Of a DNA stretch of 64,000 bases, positions 25,714-34,543 are shown piece after piece. The notes under the pieces are model-generated. The model saw nothing but the letters and a program-made list of their open reading frames with translations, was not told the origin of the DNA and did no database searches. A program made the translations under genes and the position numbers. Within the stretch, counting starts at the first letter, position 1, and the number at the start of each line of letters is the position of its first letter. The stretch is from Pacificoceanicola sp048553275 (lineage in GTDB: Bacteria > Pseudomonadota > Alphaproteobacteria > Rhodobacterales > Rhodobacteraceae). The stretch covers positions 77,539-141,538 of the forward strand of contig NZ_JBLZMW010000015.1 of NCBI RefSeq assembly GCF_048553275.1, given 5' to 3'.

Positions 25714-26403
25714 CTATCCGAGTGCATAGCCCGCCCCGCGCACGGTGCGCAGCGGGTCCTCGCCGCCGTGTTTGCACAGCGCCTTGCGCAGGCGCCCGAC
25801 GTGCACATCGACGGTCCGGGTGTCGACGTAGATATCGCGCCCCCACACCCGGTCCAGCAGTTGTTCGCGAGTAAAAACGCGCCCCGGCTTTTCCATGAAG
25901 GTGGAGAGCAGACGGAATTCCGTCGGTCCGAGTTTCAACGGATCTTCGCCGCGGGTCACCCGGTGCGATTCAGAATCGAGCCGGATGTCCTCGTACTCCA
26001 GAACCAGCCCGGAGGCCGCCGGACGGCTGCGGCGCAACTGGGCGCGAACCCGCGCCATCAACTCGACCACCGAATAGGGTTTGATCACATAGTCATCCGC
26101 GCCGGTCTCAAGCCCGCGCACCCGGTCCACCTCTTCGGAGCGGGCCGAGAGCATGATGATCGGCACCGCACGCGTCTCTGGCCGGGTCTTGAGCTGGCGG
26201 CAAACCTCGATTCCGGACACCTTGGGCAGCATCCAGTCGAGCACGATCACATCAGGGTGCTCCTCGTCCATGAGCACAAGCCCCTCCTCGCCATTCTCGG
26301 CGGGCACGACGCGGAAGCCCTCCGCTTCGAGATTATAGCGCAGGACTTCCCGCTGGGCGGGTTCGTCCTCGACCAGAAGAACGGTGGGTTGATCGGCAGC
26401 CAT
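25714..26403 (-). CDS. phoB: phosphate regulon response regulator PhoB
   Basis: 229-residue OmpR/PhoB-type regulator. Receiver domain at about 1-120 with acidic pair Glu12/Asp13, phosphoacceptor Asp56 (VIVLDWMLP) and Lys in SARSEE-VDR region; winged-helix DNA-binding domain at about 130-229 (LKLGPTEFRLLSTFMEKPGRVFTREQLLD, ending RTVRGAGYAL). Activates genes with Pho boxes when phosphorylated by PhoR. It is the last gene of the phoR-pstSCAB-phoU-phoB array, 16 bases after phoU. Confidence 0.95.
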   Translation of the reverse strand: MAADQPTVLLVEDEPAQREVLRYNLEAEGFRVVPAENGEEGLVLMDEEHPDVIVLDWMLPKVSGIEVCRQLKTRPETRAVPIIMLSARSEEVDRVRGLETGADDYVIKPYSVVELMARVRAQLRRSRPAASGLVLEYEDIRLDSESHRVTRGEDPLKLGPTEFRLLSTFMEKPGRVFTREQLLDRVWGRDIYVDTRTVDVHVGRLRKALCKHGGEDPLRTVRGAGYALG

Positions 26404-26419
26404 GGGCGTGCTTCCTCTG

Positions 26420-27148
26420 TCAGTCGGTCAGCGGGGTGCTGAGCGCGGCATCGGTGGAGGTTTCATCCTGCTTGTCGCGCGCCTCTTCGGGTCTGCGGCC
26501 CGAGGTGAGAAAAACGACCTGCTCGGCGATGGAGGTGACGTGGTCGCCCATGCGCTCCATGTTCTTGGCAATGAAATGCAGGTGCATGCAGGCGGTGATA
26601 TTGCGCGGGTCTTCGAGCATGAAGGTCAGGAACTCGCGGAACAGCGTATTGTACATCTGGTCGATTTCGCTGTCGCGGTCGATGACATCAAGCGCCAGCG
26701 CCTCGTCACGCTGGATGTAGCTGTCGAGCGCGTCCTTGAGCATCACTTCGATCTCGCGGGCCATGCGGCGCAGCGAGTGCGAAGCGCCGTCGATGTTCGG
26801 CATTTCGACCAGGACGGAGGTGCGCTTGGCCATGTTCTTGGCCAGATCGCCGATGCGTTCGAGGTTGGCGGACATGCGCATGACCGAGAGGATCACCCGC
26901 AGGTCGATCGCCGTGGGCGCGCGCAGGGCAATGACGCGGGCGGCCTCGGCGTTGAGCGCCTCTTCCATGGCGTCGATCACCTTGTCCCCGGCGCGGACCT
27001 TTTCAGCCAGCTCGATGTCCCGGTTCTCAAGGCTGATGGAGCCGTCGCGGATGGCAACTTCGACCAGACCGCCCATCTTGAGGATCTTGGCCTGAATGCC
27101 TTCCAGGTCGCGGTCGAAGGCTGAGGAAATGTGCTGGTACGTTTCCAT
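26420..27148 (-). CDS. phoU: phosphate signalling complex protein PhoU
   Basis: Cytoplasmic helical protein of 242 residues that links the Pst transporter to PhoR and prevents PhoB activation when phosphate is plentiful. It has the two-fold PhoU repeat, each with an E/D-rich metal motif region (e.g. ISSAFDRDLEGIQAKILKMG; MHLHFIAKNMERMGDHVTSI). ATG 27148 gives the usual N-terminus METYQHISSAFDRDL; a TTG at 27160 in frame is less likely. It starts 4 bases after the pstB stop. Confidence 0.94.
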   Translation of the reverse strand: METYQHISSAFDRDLEGIQAKILKMGGLVEVAIRDGSISLENRDIELAEKVRAGDKVIDAMEEALNAEAARVIALRAPTAIDLRVILSVMRMSANLERIGDLAKNMAKRTSVLVEMPNIDGASHSLRRMAREIEVMLKDALDSYIQRDEALALDVIDRDSEIDQMYNTLFREFLTFMLEDPRNITACMHLHFIAKNMERMGDHVTSIAEQVVFLTSGRRPEEARDKQDETSTDAALSTPLTD

Positions 27149-27152
27149 GAGA

Positions 27153-27953
27153 TTATCCAATCCGTCCGGTGATGTAGGACTCGGTCCTTGGGTCTACGGG
27201 GTTGGTGAAGATGGTGCCGGTCTCGCCGAATTCCACGAGATTGCCGAGGTGGAAGAAGGCGGTTTTCTGGCTGACGCGGGCCGCCTGCTGCATCGAGTGG
27301 GTGACGATGACCACCGAATAGTTCTGGCGCAGCTCGTCGATAAGCTCTTCGACCTGGGCCGTGGCGATGGGGTCGAGCGCGGAGCATGGCTCGTCCATCA
27401 GCAGCACCTCGGGTTCGGTGGCCACGGCGCGGGCGATGCACAGGCGCTGTTGCTGGCCACCGGAAAGGCCGGTGCCCGGCGCGTGCAGGCGATCCTTGAC
27501 CTCGTTCCAGATCGCACCGCGTTTGAGCGCGGTTTCGACGATCTCGTCCAGCTCCGCCTTGTTCTTGGCCAGACCGTGGATGCGCGGGCCGTAGGCGACA
27601 TTGTCGTAGATCGACTTCGGGAAGGGGTTGGGCTTCTGGAACACCATGCCGACCTTGGCGCGCAGCTGCACGGGGTCGACACGCTTGTCGTAGATGTCCT
27701 CTCCGTCGATCTCGATCCGGCCTTCGACGCGGCAGATGTCGATGGTGTCGTTCATACGGTTGAGTGTGCGCAGGAACGTCGACTTGCCACAGCCGGAGGG
27801 GCCGATGAAGGCGGTCACGGTCTTGTCTTCGATATCGACGTCCACGTCCTTGATGGCGTGTGTATCGCCGTAATAGACCTGAACGCCGCGCGCGCCGATC
27901 TTGATGTCTTTTGCGGTCACGTCTCTCTCCGTAAATAGCGGTGCGTCGTACAT
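27153..27953 (-). CDS. pstB: phosphate ABC transporter ATP-binding protein PstB
   Basis: ATPase of the high-affinity phosphate importer. 266 residues: Walker A GPSGCGKSTFLRTLNRMND, Q-loop MVFQKPNPFPKSIYDN, signature LSGGQQQRLCIARA, Walker B VLLMDEPCSALDP and switch HSMQQAARVS. YYGDTHAIKDVDVDI near residue 30 is typical PstB. About 20 N-terminal residues precede the conserved core, and a GTG near residue 12 preceded by GGAGAGA is an alternative start. It lies between pstA and phoU. Confidence 0.95.
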   Translation of the reverse strand: MYDAPLFTERDVTAKDIKIGARGVQVYYGDTHAIKDVDVDIEDKTVTAFIGPSGCGKSTFLRTLNRMNDTIDICRVEGRIEIDGEDIYDKRVDPVQLRAKVGMVFQKPNPFPKSIYDNVAYGPRIHGLAKNKAELDEIVETALKRGAIWNEVKDRLHAPGTGLSGGQQQRLCIARAVATEPEVLLMDEPCSALDPIATAQVEELIDELRQNYSVVIVTHSMQQAARVSQKTAFFHLGNLVEFGETGTIFTNPVDPRTESYITGRIG

Positions 27954-27995
27954 GGGTATACCCCTTTAACGGTGGCGCTCAAAGCGCGCGGCCTT

Positions 27996-29354
27996 TTACC
28001 AGCGGCGCTCGAAACGGCGGCGCAGCAGAATGGCGATGAGGTTCATGGTCAGAAGGAAGACCAGAAGGATGATGATGCCGCCCCAGGCGCGTTCGTAGTA
28101 GGCCGGGTCGGCGCGTTTCGCCCATTCGTAGATCTGGGCGGGCATGGCGGAATTGGGCGACAGGAAGCCCTCCGCGATGCCGTCGGGCACGTTCGTAGCG
28201 ATATAGCCGACCATGCCGATGAGCAGCAGCGGCGCGGTTTCCCCAAGCGCCTGCGCGAGGCCGATGATGGTCCCGGTCAGGATGCCCGGCATGGCCAGCG
28301 GCAGCACGTGGTGAAAGGTGGCCTGCATCTTCGACGCGCCGATACCAAGCGCGGCATCGCGGATCGAGGGCGGCACGGCCTTGAGTGAGGCGCGGGTCGA
28401 GATGATGATCGTCGGCAGCGTCATCAGCGTCAGCACGAGGCCGCCGACCAACGGTGCGGATTGCGGCAGGTGGGCGAACTGGATGAACACGGCGAGGCCG
28501 AGAATGCCGAAGACGATCGAAGGCACGGCGGCGAGGTTGGAGATGTTCACCTCGATCAGGTCGGTCCAGCGGTTTTGCGGGGCGAATTCTTCGAGGTAGA
28601 TCGAGGCGGCGACGCCGATGGGCAGCGAGAGCACAAGCACCACGATCATCATGAAGAAGGAGCCGAGCATGGACACGCCGATCCCCGCCTGTTCGGGGCG
28701 CGATTCAGAGGCGTCGGCTCCGAAGACGAAACCGGCGTTGAACGTCTTGGCGATCACGCCGCGCTCAACCAGCGCGTCGGTCAGATCCAGGTGTTCGGCA
28801 TCGATGTTCTTGTCGCGGACGACGTCTTCGCGGTTCACCCGGCCCTTGAGGTAGCCATCGACGCGGGAGGCCGCGAGCATGCGAAACTCGACGGTCTCGC
28901 CCACAAGATCGGGGTTGGCCAGCACCACATCACGCACCTGCGCGGCGGCAGAGGCAGACAGGAGCGCCTTCATGTCTTTGGATTTGCTCAGCGGGGTTTC
29001 GATGCCCGCATCGGTAACGGCGGCAAAGATCGCCTGCTCGATGAGCGGGTTGTAGCCAAAGGTCGAGACCTTGGCCATCTCCTCGGGATCGCGGTTGCCG
29101 GACTTGTCGAGCTTGGCCGGGTCGAGATAGACCGGCACGGTGATGAAGGTCTGCTGGAACGCACCGACACCGGAGGACAGGATGGCGCCGATCAGGACCA
29201 GCAGGAAGAAGATCCCTGCTCCGATCGCGGCCAGCCCGTAGAGGCGGAAGCGCTTTTCGGACGCGTTGCGCTTGGTGGTGCGCGCGTCGGCCGTCGTCAG
29301 CGAGCCATGGCGGCGCGGCGTGTCGGCGGCGGGATTGATGGATGCGTCGGTCAT
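27996..29354 (-). CDS. pstA: phosphate ABC transporter permease PstA
   Basis: Inner-membrane subunit of the phosphate importer, 452 residues, longer than the classic 280-300 because of an N-terminal extension (about 1-195, DUF3333-like) with one transmembrane helix (GLAAIGAGIFFLLVLIGAIL) and a periplasmic part. The permease domain (about 200-450) includes the EAA loop region AALGIGASKMQATFHHVLPL. Its start shares one base with the pstC stop. Long PstA/PstC pairs are known in Alphaproteobacteria. Confidence 0.93.
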   Translation of the reverse strand: MTDASINPAADTPRRHGSLTTADARTTKRNASEKRFRLYGLAAIGAGIFFLLVLIGAILSSGVGAFQQTFITVPVYLDPAKLDKSGNRDPEEMAKVSTFGYNPLIEQAIFAAVTDAGIETPLSKSKDMKALLSASAAAQVRDVVLANPDLVGETVEFRMLAASRVDGYLKGRVNREDVVRDKNIDAEHLDLTDALVERGVIAKTFNAGFVFGADASESRPEQAGIGVSMLGSFFMMIVVLVLSLPIGVAASIYLEEFAPQNRWTDLIEVNISNLAAVPSIVFGILGLAVFIQFAHLPQSAPLVGGLVLTLMTLPTIIISTRASLKAVPPSIRDAALGIGASKMQATFHHVLPLAMPGILTGTIIGLAQALGETAPLLLIGMVGYIATNVPDGIAEGFLSPNSAMPAQIYEWAKRADPAYYERAWGGIIILLVFLLTMNLIAILLRRRFERRW

Positions 29355-30820
29355 CAGTCGTACTGCTCCCGGTATTTGCGCACGATGTAGAGTGCGAGAA
29401 CGTTGAGCCCCAGCGTCAGGACAAAGAGGGACATGCCAAGGGCAAAGGCGACCAGAGCCTCGGGCGAGGCGAAATCGCTGTCGCCGGTCAGCTGGCTGAC
29501 GATCTTGGCGGTCACGGTGGTCATGGCCTCGAACGGATTGAGCGAAAGCCGGGCGGCGGCCCCTGCCCCGAGCACCACGATCATCGTCTCGCCGATGGCG
29601 CGCGAGGCGGCCAGGAGAACGGCGCCGACGATGCCCGGAAGCGCGGCAGGCAGGATCACCTGTTTGATGGTTTCGGATTTGGTCGCGCCAAGCCCGTAGG
29701 AGCCATCGCGCATCGACTGCGGCACGGCGTTGATGATGTCATCGGACAGCGAAGAGACGAAGGGGATCAGCATGATGCCCATGGCGATCCCGGCGGTCAT
29801 CACCGCGCGCTGCCCCTGCATCCAGCCCAGCCCGTCGTCGCCAAAGACGCTGAGCAGGATCGGCCCGATCGTCAGCAGCGCAAACAGACCGTAGACGATC
29901 GTCGGGATGCCGGCGAGGATTTCCAGCAGCGGCTTGGCAATCGCGCGGACCTTGGGTCCGGCATATTCCGACAGGTAGACGGCGGCGAAGAGGCCGATGG
30001 GCACGGCGACAAGCAACGCGACAAAGCTGATGTAGAGCGTGCCCCAGAGCAGCGGCAGAATGCCAAGCGAGGACGATCCACCCCGGCCCGAGAAGCTCGG
30101 CGACCAATCCAGCAGCATGAAGAAGTCAGCGGCCGGATAGAGGCGGAAGAACTCGATGGTGTTGAAGATCAGCGAAAGCACGATGCCGATGGTCGTCAGC
30201 ACCGCGATGGAGGCGGCGGCAATCAGCAGCGCCTTGATGCCCTTTTCCACGGTGTTCCGGGCACGGAAGTCGAAATGCGCGTCCTTGAGACCAAACCCGA
30301 GCCCCGCCAGGGCAACGACGAGCACGGCAATCGCCATGACCAGCGTGGCCGTTGCGTTTTCGGAGCGATAGGCCTGCGCGGCGGCGAGAACCGGCCCGGT
30401 CAGTTCGGAGGTGACAACCTGCCCTGCGTCCTTGAGCCCCTGCGTCACGGCGGCGGCGTCGCTGCCGCTGGCGGTTGTCTGGGTCATCAGTCCCGCAGCG
30501 GTGGCAGCGTCGAGGCCGTCGGCGGTGCGGCGCACCTCCGCCATGACGAGCCCGAGGTTCGAGCCCTCTGCGATCTCGGTTTCGGGGATCATGCCGGAGA
30601 CCGACATGTTGATCCAGATCGGCTGAACGATCAGCCAGAGGACCAGCAGCAGGAAGGCCGGTACGACTGCCTTCATCGCCACATTGGCGCCGTAGTAACT
30701 GGGCAGCGAGTGCATTTGGCGGATCTCTCCGCCGGCGCTGGCGAGGGCGCGGGTGCGGCCAAGGATGTATCCGGCGGCGGCTATCCCGAGCACGATGACG
30801 ATGAGCCAGAGTAAAGGCAT
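29354..30820 (-). CDS. pstC: phosphate ABC transporter permease PstC
   Basis: Inner-membrane partner of PstA, 488 residues, also with an N-terminal extension (about 1-200) containing several transmembrane helices, followed by the permease domain with EAA-loop sequence SYGLGATKSETIKQVILPAALPGIVGA. ATG 30820 follows the pstS gene after a 111-base gap that holds a strong hairpin (30871-30897), so PstC/PstA are expected to be made in lower amounts than PstS. Confidence 0.93.
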   Translation of the reverse strand: MPLLWLIVIVLGIAAAGYILGRTRALASAGGEIRQMHSLPSYYGANVAMKAVVPAFLLLVLWLIVQPIWINMSVSGMIPETEIAEGSNLGLVMAEVRRTADGLDAATAAGLMTQTTASGSDAAAVTQGLKDAGQVVTSELTGPVLAAAQAYRSENATATLVMAIAVLVVALAGLGFGLKDAHFDFRARNTVEKGIKALLIAAASIAVLTTIGIVLSLIFNTIEFFRLYPAADFFMLLDWSPSFSGRGGSSSLGILPLLWGTLYISFVALLVAVPIGLFAAVYLSEYAGPKVRAIAKPLLEILAGIPTIVYGLFALLTIGPILLSVFGDDGLGWMQGQRAVMTAGIAMGIMLIPFVSSLSDDIINAVPQSMRDGSYGLGATKSETIKQVILPAALPGIVGAVLLAASRAIGETMIVVLGAGAAARLSLNPFEAMTTVTAKIVSQLTGDSDFASPEALVAFALGMSLFVLTLGLNVLALYIVRKYREQYD

Positions 30821-30870
30821 ATGCCCCCCGTGTGTTGCGGTCTGGTTTGGGAAAAGGGTCTAAAAGAGTG

Positions 30871-30897
30871 AGGGGGCGGCGGAATATGCCGCCCCCT
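30871..30897 (-). terminator. hairpin between pstS and pstC (attenuator/partial terminator)
   Basis: AGGGGGCGGC and GCCGCCCCCT form a perfect 10-bp stem with a 7-base loop; on the minus strand CACTCTTTTAG follows. Position between the binding-protein gene and permease genes suggests partial termination or 3'-end protection of pstS mRNA. Confidence 0.7.
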
Positions 30898-30931
30898 GCA
30901 TGTCCGGCCTGGGGAAGGCCGGTCCGGCAGA

Positions 30932-31966
30932 TTACATGCCTTCGTTCATGGTCACTTCGTCAGCGACGATGCCCTGGGTCTGTGCCAGCTCCGGATCGGA
31001 GACGAGGCCGTACTCGGAGAGCGGGCCGTCGGGACCTGCGATCTCGTCGGAGACGAAGAACGTGGCATACTCTTTCAAGCCCGGGATGACGCCGATGTGT
31101 GCCTTCTTGATGTAGAAGTACAGCGGGCGGGAGACCGGGTAATCACCGGCGGCGATGGTCTCGGTGGTCGGCTCGACGCCGTCCATGGTGGCGACCTTCA
31201 GCGTGTCGGTGTTGTTCTCGTAGAACGCGAGGCCAAAGACGCCGATGGCGTTGGTGTTGGCTTCGATGGAGGCGAGCGTCTCAGTGTAGTCGCCGTCGAT
31301 GTCCACGGACTTGCCGTCGGTGCGCACCGCGAGGCAGGCATCCTCTGCGTCGTCCTCGGACATGCCCGAAGCGATCATGGCTTCCATGGCGCCGGTGGCT
31401 TCACAGCCCGCTGCGATCACCTTCTCTTCAAAGACTTCACGGGTGCCGTGCTTGGTGCCCGGGATGAAGGCGAGGATGTCTTCGGCCGGCAGGTCGGCGT
31501 TGAAGTCGGCCCACTGGGTATAGGGGTTGTCGACCAGTTCGCCATCGACAACAACCTTCGGCGCCAGGGCGTTGAACAGGTCGGACGGGGTGAAGGCGGT
31601 GTAGGCCGGGCCGTCGAGCTGCGATGCAAAGACGATGCCGTCATAGCCGATGCGCACTTCGATGATGTCAGTCACGCCGTTCTCGGCACAGGCCGCGATT
31701 TCCTTCTCGCGGATGGCGCGGGAGGCGTTGGCGATGTCGGTGTGCTCTTCGCCGACACCTTGGCAGAAACGCTTGAGGCCCGCGGAGGAGCCGCCCGATT
31801 CCACGACCGGTGTCGGGAAGTCAAAGTTTTCGCCGAAGGCTTCGGCCACGATGGACGCGTAGGGCAGCACGGTCGAAGAACCGGCGACCTGCACGTTGTC
31901 ACGGGCAGCAGCGGAGGTTGCGGCGGCCGCGATGGCCAGCACGGAAGCGGTGAGCTTGATGTTCAT
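30932..31966 (-). CDS. pstS: phosphate-binding periplasmic protein PstS
   Basis: High-affinity phosphate receptor. 344 residues with a signal peptide MNIKLTASVLAIAAAATSAA. Phosphate-site motifs: AGSSTVLPYASIVAEAF, ESGGSSAGLKRFC and the GTKHGTREVFE loop. This is the long PstS form typical of marine Alphaproteobacteria. ATG 31966 follows AGGAG; a Pho box is centred about 95 bases upstream. Confidence 0.94.
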   Translation of the reverse strand: MNIKLTASVLAIAAAATSAAARDNVQVAGSSTVLPYASIVAEAFGENFDFPTPVVESGGSSAGLKRFCQGVGEEHTDIANASRAIREKEIAACAENGVTDIIEVRIGYDGIVFASQLDGPAYTAFTPSDLFNALAPKVVVDGELVDNPYTQWADFNADLPAEDILAFIPGTKHGTREVFEEKVIAAGCEATGAMEAMIASGMSEDDAEDACLAVRTDGKSVDIDGDYTETLASIEANTNAIGVFGLAFYENNTDTLKVATMDGVEPTTETIAAGDYPVSRPLYFYIKKAHIGVIPGLKEYATFFVSDEIAGPDGPLSEYGLVSDPELAQTQGIVADEVTMNEGM

Positions 31967-32047
31967 GTCGAACTCCTGAAGTCTCGTGGCGGCCATCCCC
32001 TTGATGCCGCCTTAAGGGGCGTCCTAAGGGGGCCGCGCAATGCTTTT

Positions 32048-32076
32048 GTGACACTTGCGTAACGGTTTTATGACAG
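32048..32076 (-). promoter_or_regulatory. Pho box with three PhoB half-sites upstream of pstS
   Basis: On the minus strand three 7-bp direct repeats at exact 11-bp spacing: CTGTCAT, CCGTTAC and GTGTCAC, separated by AAAA and GCAA. The first two match the 18-bp Pho box consensus. This predicts PhoB activation of pstSCAB-phoU-phoB under phosphate limitation. The downstream edge lies 81 bases before the pstS ATG. Confidence 0.8.
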
Positions 32077-32192
32077 TGTTCGATTTGCGCGACGTTTCCC
32101 GCAGGCGCGGTTGTCTGTGCACGGCGCAAAGCGCGCGTGACGGCGCGCGGCACCGGTGTGCCCGCCTGGTTGCCCGAAAGGCGCGCGCCCGG

Positions 32193-33227
32193 TCAGCCGA
32201 CGGGTAGAATCACGGAAAAACAGGTGCCTTTGCCCAATGTGCTGTCGACCGTGAGCCGACCGCGATGACGCGAGACGATGTGTTTCACAATCGCAAGGCC
32301 AAGTCCCGTTCCGCCCTTCTCGCGCGAGCGGTGGCTGTCGACACGGTAAAACCGCTCGGTCAGGCGCGGAATGTGCAGCGGCTCGATGCCGGGGCCAGTG
32401 TCCTGCACGTCGATGCGAATCCCCTCGCTGCGCAGCCGGGGCCGGAACTCCGGCGCGGTCAGGCGCAGCGTGACGGCGGCCCCCTTGCCGGAATACTTGA
32501 TGGCGTTCTCGATCAGGTTCGTGAGCACCTGGCGGAGCTGGTCGGCGTCGCCGACGATCTCGAAGGCCGTCTCTGGCAGTTCCGAAGTCAGATCCACACC
32601 CGCCTCGTCGGCAAGCTGTTCAAGCCCGTGCACGGTGCTGCGGATGAGCTCGGCGGGATCGACGCGGCCGGTGGGGCGGACGCGCTCTTCCTGCTCCACA
32701 CGGCTCAGCGACAGCAGGTCGCCCACCAACCGGTTCATCCGGCTCGCCTCACGCTCCATGATGTCGAGAAAGCGCGCACGGGCGGGCGAATCATTGGCCG
32801 CCGGCCCCTTCAGCGTTTCGATGAAGCCCATGATGGCGGTCAGCGGCGTGCGCAGCTCATGGCTGACATTGGCGACAAAATCGCGCCGCATCCGGTCCGA
32901 TTGCTCCAGATGGGTGAGGTCCTGAAAGCAGCACAGCGCCCCGAAGCCACCCTCGTTCAATGGCACGGGGCGCACGGTAACGCGATAGGTGGTGTCCTGA
33001 TCGCCGTCCTTGATCAGGAAGTCGGCGGTGCCGGGGGTCTGGCGCAGCAGGCAGGCCTCGATGGCGTCGAGCAAGGCGGGCTGGCGCAGGGCGGTGATGA
33101 AATGCCGCCCCTCCAACCCCTGCCCCAGCAGCCGCGTTGCCTCGTCATTGACCGCCGCCACCCGCTCGCTCTGCCGGATCAGCAGGGCCGGAAGCGGCAC
33201 CGCGGCGAGAAAGGGCTGCGCCAGCAT
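32193..33227 (-). CDS. phoR: phosphate regulon sensor kinase PhoR, lacking membrane segments
   Basis: 344-residue kinase: PAS domain (about 10-105), HisKA with His123 in VANVSHELRTPLTAIMGFIE, and HATPase_c with N-box (LTNLIENAIKYSG), DTGPGI and GTGLGLAIVKHIV. No transmembrane helix is present, while E. coli PhoR has an N-terminal membrane anchor; the PAS domain may contact PhoU/PstB directly. It precedes pstS on the same strand and starts 3 bases after the trans-sulfuration enzyme gene ends. Confidence 0.9.
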   Translation of the reverse strand: MLAQPFLAAVPLPALLIRQSERVAAVNDEATRLLGQGLEGRHFITALRQPALLDAIEACLLRQTPGTADFLIKDGDQDTTYRVTVRPVPLNEGGFGALCCFQDLTHLEQSDRMRRDFVANVSHELRTPLTAIMGFIETLKGPAANDSPARARFLDIMEREASRMNRLVGDLLSLSRVEQEERVRPTGRVDPAELIRSTVHGLEQLADEAGVDLTSELPETAFEIVGDADQLRQVLTNLIENAIKYSGKGAAVTLRLTAPEFRPRLRSEGIRIDVQDTGPGIEPLHIPRLTERFYRVDSHRSREKGGTGLGLAIVKHIVSRHRGRLTVDSTLGKGTCFSVILPVG

Positions 33228-33230
33228 GGC

Positions 33231-34409
33231 TCAGGCCTCACGGGCGGCGCGCAAGCCATCGTCAAAGCAGGCCAGCAGCGCCTCCGGCTCTTCGAGCCCG
33301 ACCGAGACCCGGAAAAACCCTTCGGACACGCCGATGGCAGCGCGGCCCTCCGGTGTCAGGGCGCGGTGCGAGGAGGACGCCGGGTGCGACAGCGTGGTGC
33401 CCACATCGCCCAGCGTGGGCGCAAAGGCGATGCCATCGGCCGCCCGTGCAAAGGCATTGGCCGCAGCGCGCCCGCCGGCAATCTCGAAGCTGACCATGTT
33501 GCAGCCTTGCCCTTGCAGCAGCCCCTGCGCGCGCGCCGCATCGGGATGATCGGCGCGCGTGGGATAGAGCACCCGTGTCACGCCCGGCTGCGCCGCCAGA
33601 TGCGCGGCGAGCCGCTGCGCGGTCTCCTGAGTTCGCTGAAACCGCAGGGCAAAGGTGGCCAGGCCGCGCTCGGCAAGCCAGCAGTCAAAGGGGCTCGCGG
33701 TCAGGCCCGTGGTCACGGCAAAGACCCGCATCCGCTGTGCCAGCTCCGGGTCCTTGGCTGCAACCCAGCCCAGCGTGACATCCGAATGCCCGGCCAGCAG
33801 CTTGGTCACCGAATGCAGGACGATGTCCGCGCCATGCTCCGCAGGCCGGATCGCGGCGGGCGTGGTAAAGGTGTTGTCGACCACCAGCAGAACGCCCTTC
33901 GCCTTGCACAGCGCCGCGATGCCATCGAGATCGGCAACGCGCAGCGTCGGGTTCGAGACCACCTCGATCAGCACAATCTTTGTCTCGGGGCGCAGTGCCG
34001 CCTCCATCGCCGCCACATCGCAGGGATCGGCCAGAGTGGTCTGTATCCCCAGGCGCGGCAAATCCTCCGCCATGAGCCGCAGCGAGCGGCCATAAAGCTG
34101 ATTGCCGCCAACCACATGATCGCCGGCCTTGCACAGCCCCATCAGAACCGCCGTCACCGCCGCCATGCCGGACCCGACCACAAGGCCGTTCTCCATGCCT
34201 TCGAGCGCATCGACGCGCGCGGCCAGCAGGTCGGCGTTGGGATGGCCTTCGCGGGCATAGGTGTGCCCCTTGGTGCGCCCTTCATATTGCGCATCGAGCG
34301 CGTCAGGCGTGTCCGAGGCATAAACGACAGAGGGCATGATCGGCGAGATCACCGGGCGCGACGCGCCTTCGATCATCGGCACCACGGGGCGTTGCAAGGT
34401 CGGTTTCAT
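33231..34409 (-). CDS. PLP-dependent trans-sulfuration enzyme (Cys/Met metabolism family)
   Basis: 392-residue aminotransferase-fold enzyme of the cystathionine gamma-synthase/beta-lyase/gamma-lyase group. PLP site: SGMAAVTAVLMGL, VVDNTFTTPAAIRP (PLP-binding Asp) and the Schiff-base lysine in LHSVTKLLAGHSDVTLG. Further motifs YSREGHPN-like (TYAREGHPNADLLAARV) and RVSVGLEEPEALLACFD. Exact reaction cannot be assigned. It ends 3 bases before phoR, so phoR may be expressed from its promoter. Confidence 0.85.
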   Translation of the reverse strand: MKPTLQRPVVPMIEGASRPVISPIMPSVVYASDTPDALDAQYEGRTKGHTYAREGHPNADLLAARVDALEGMENGLVVGSGMAAVTAVLMGLCKAGDHVVGGNQLYGRSLRLMAEDLPRLGIQTTLADPCDVAAMEAALRPETKIVLIEVVSNPTLRVADLDGIAALCKAKGVLLVVDNTFTTPAAIRPAEHGADIVLHSVTKLLAGHSDVTLGWVAAKDPELAQRMRVFAVTTGLTASPFDCWLAERGLATFALRFQRTQETAQRLAAHLAAQPGVTRVLYPTRADHPDAARAQGLLQGQGCNMVSFEIAGGRAAANAFARAADGIAFAPTLGDVGTTLSHPASSSHRALTPEGRAAIGVSEGFFRVSVGLEEPEALLACFDDGLRAAREA

Positions 34410-34462
34410 CTTGGTTTGTCCTGTTTTCTTTGGCCTGACGCATAGCCCGGGGCGTCCTCAGG

Positions 34463-34514
34463 CCGGGGCAACGCCCCAAATCAAAAAACCGGGGCAGCGC
34501 CCCAGATCATAAAA
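34463..34514 (-). repeat. two tandem 26-bp hairpin repeats, probable terminator
   Basis: Copies at 34463-34488 and 34489-34514 differ at four positions (CCGGGGCARCGCCCCARATC then an A-rich tail). Each forms a GGGGC/GCCCC stem with a 3-base loop. Read on the minus strand the first hairpin is followed by GGTTTTTTG, so it may terminate the transcript from yicC-gmk-carbonic anhydrase. Confidence 0.7.
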
Positions 34515-34543
34515 CGGTCCGTCCGGAAAAATCCAACACGCAC

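Noticed and set aside
29342..30814. 490-codon plus-strand frame
   Set aside because: Antisense to pstC; highly charged composition and no ribosome binding site, while pstC shows clear permease motifs.
32265..34445. 726-codon plus-strand frame
   Set aside because: Runs antisense through phoR and the trans-sulfuration gene, both with full family motifs; long antisense frames are expected at high GC. Composition (Arg/His/Gln rich) is not protein-like.
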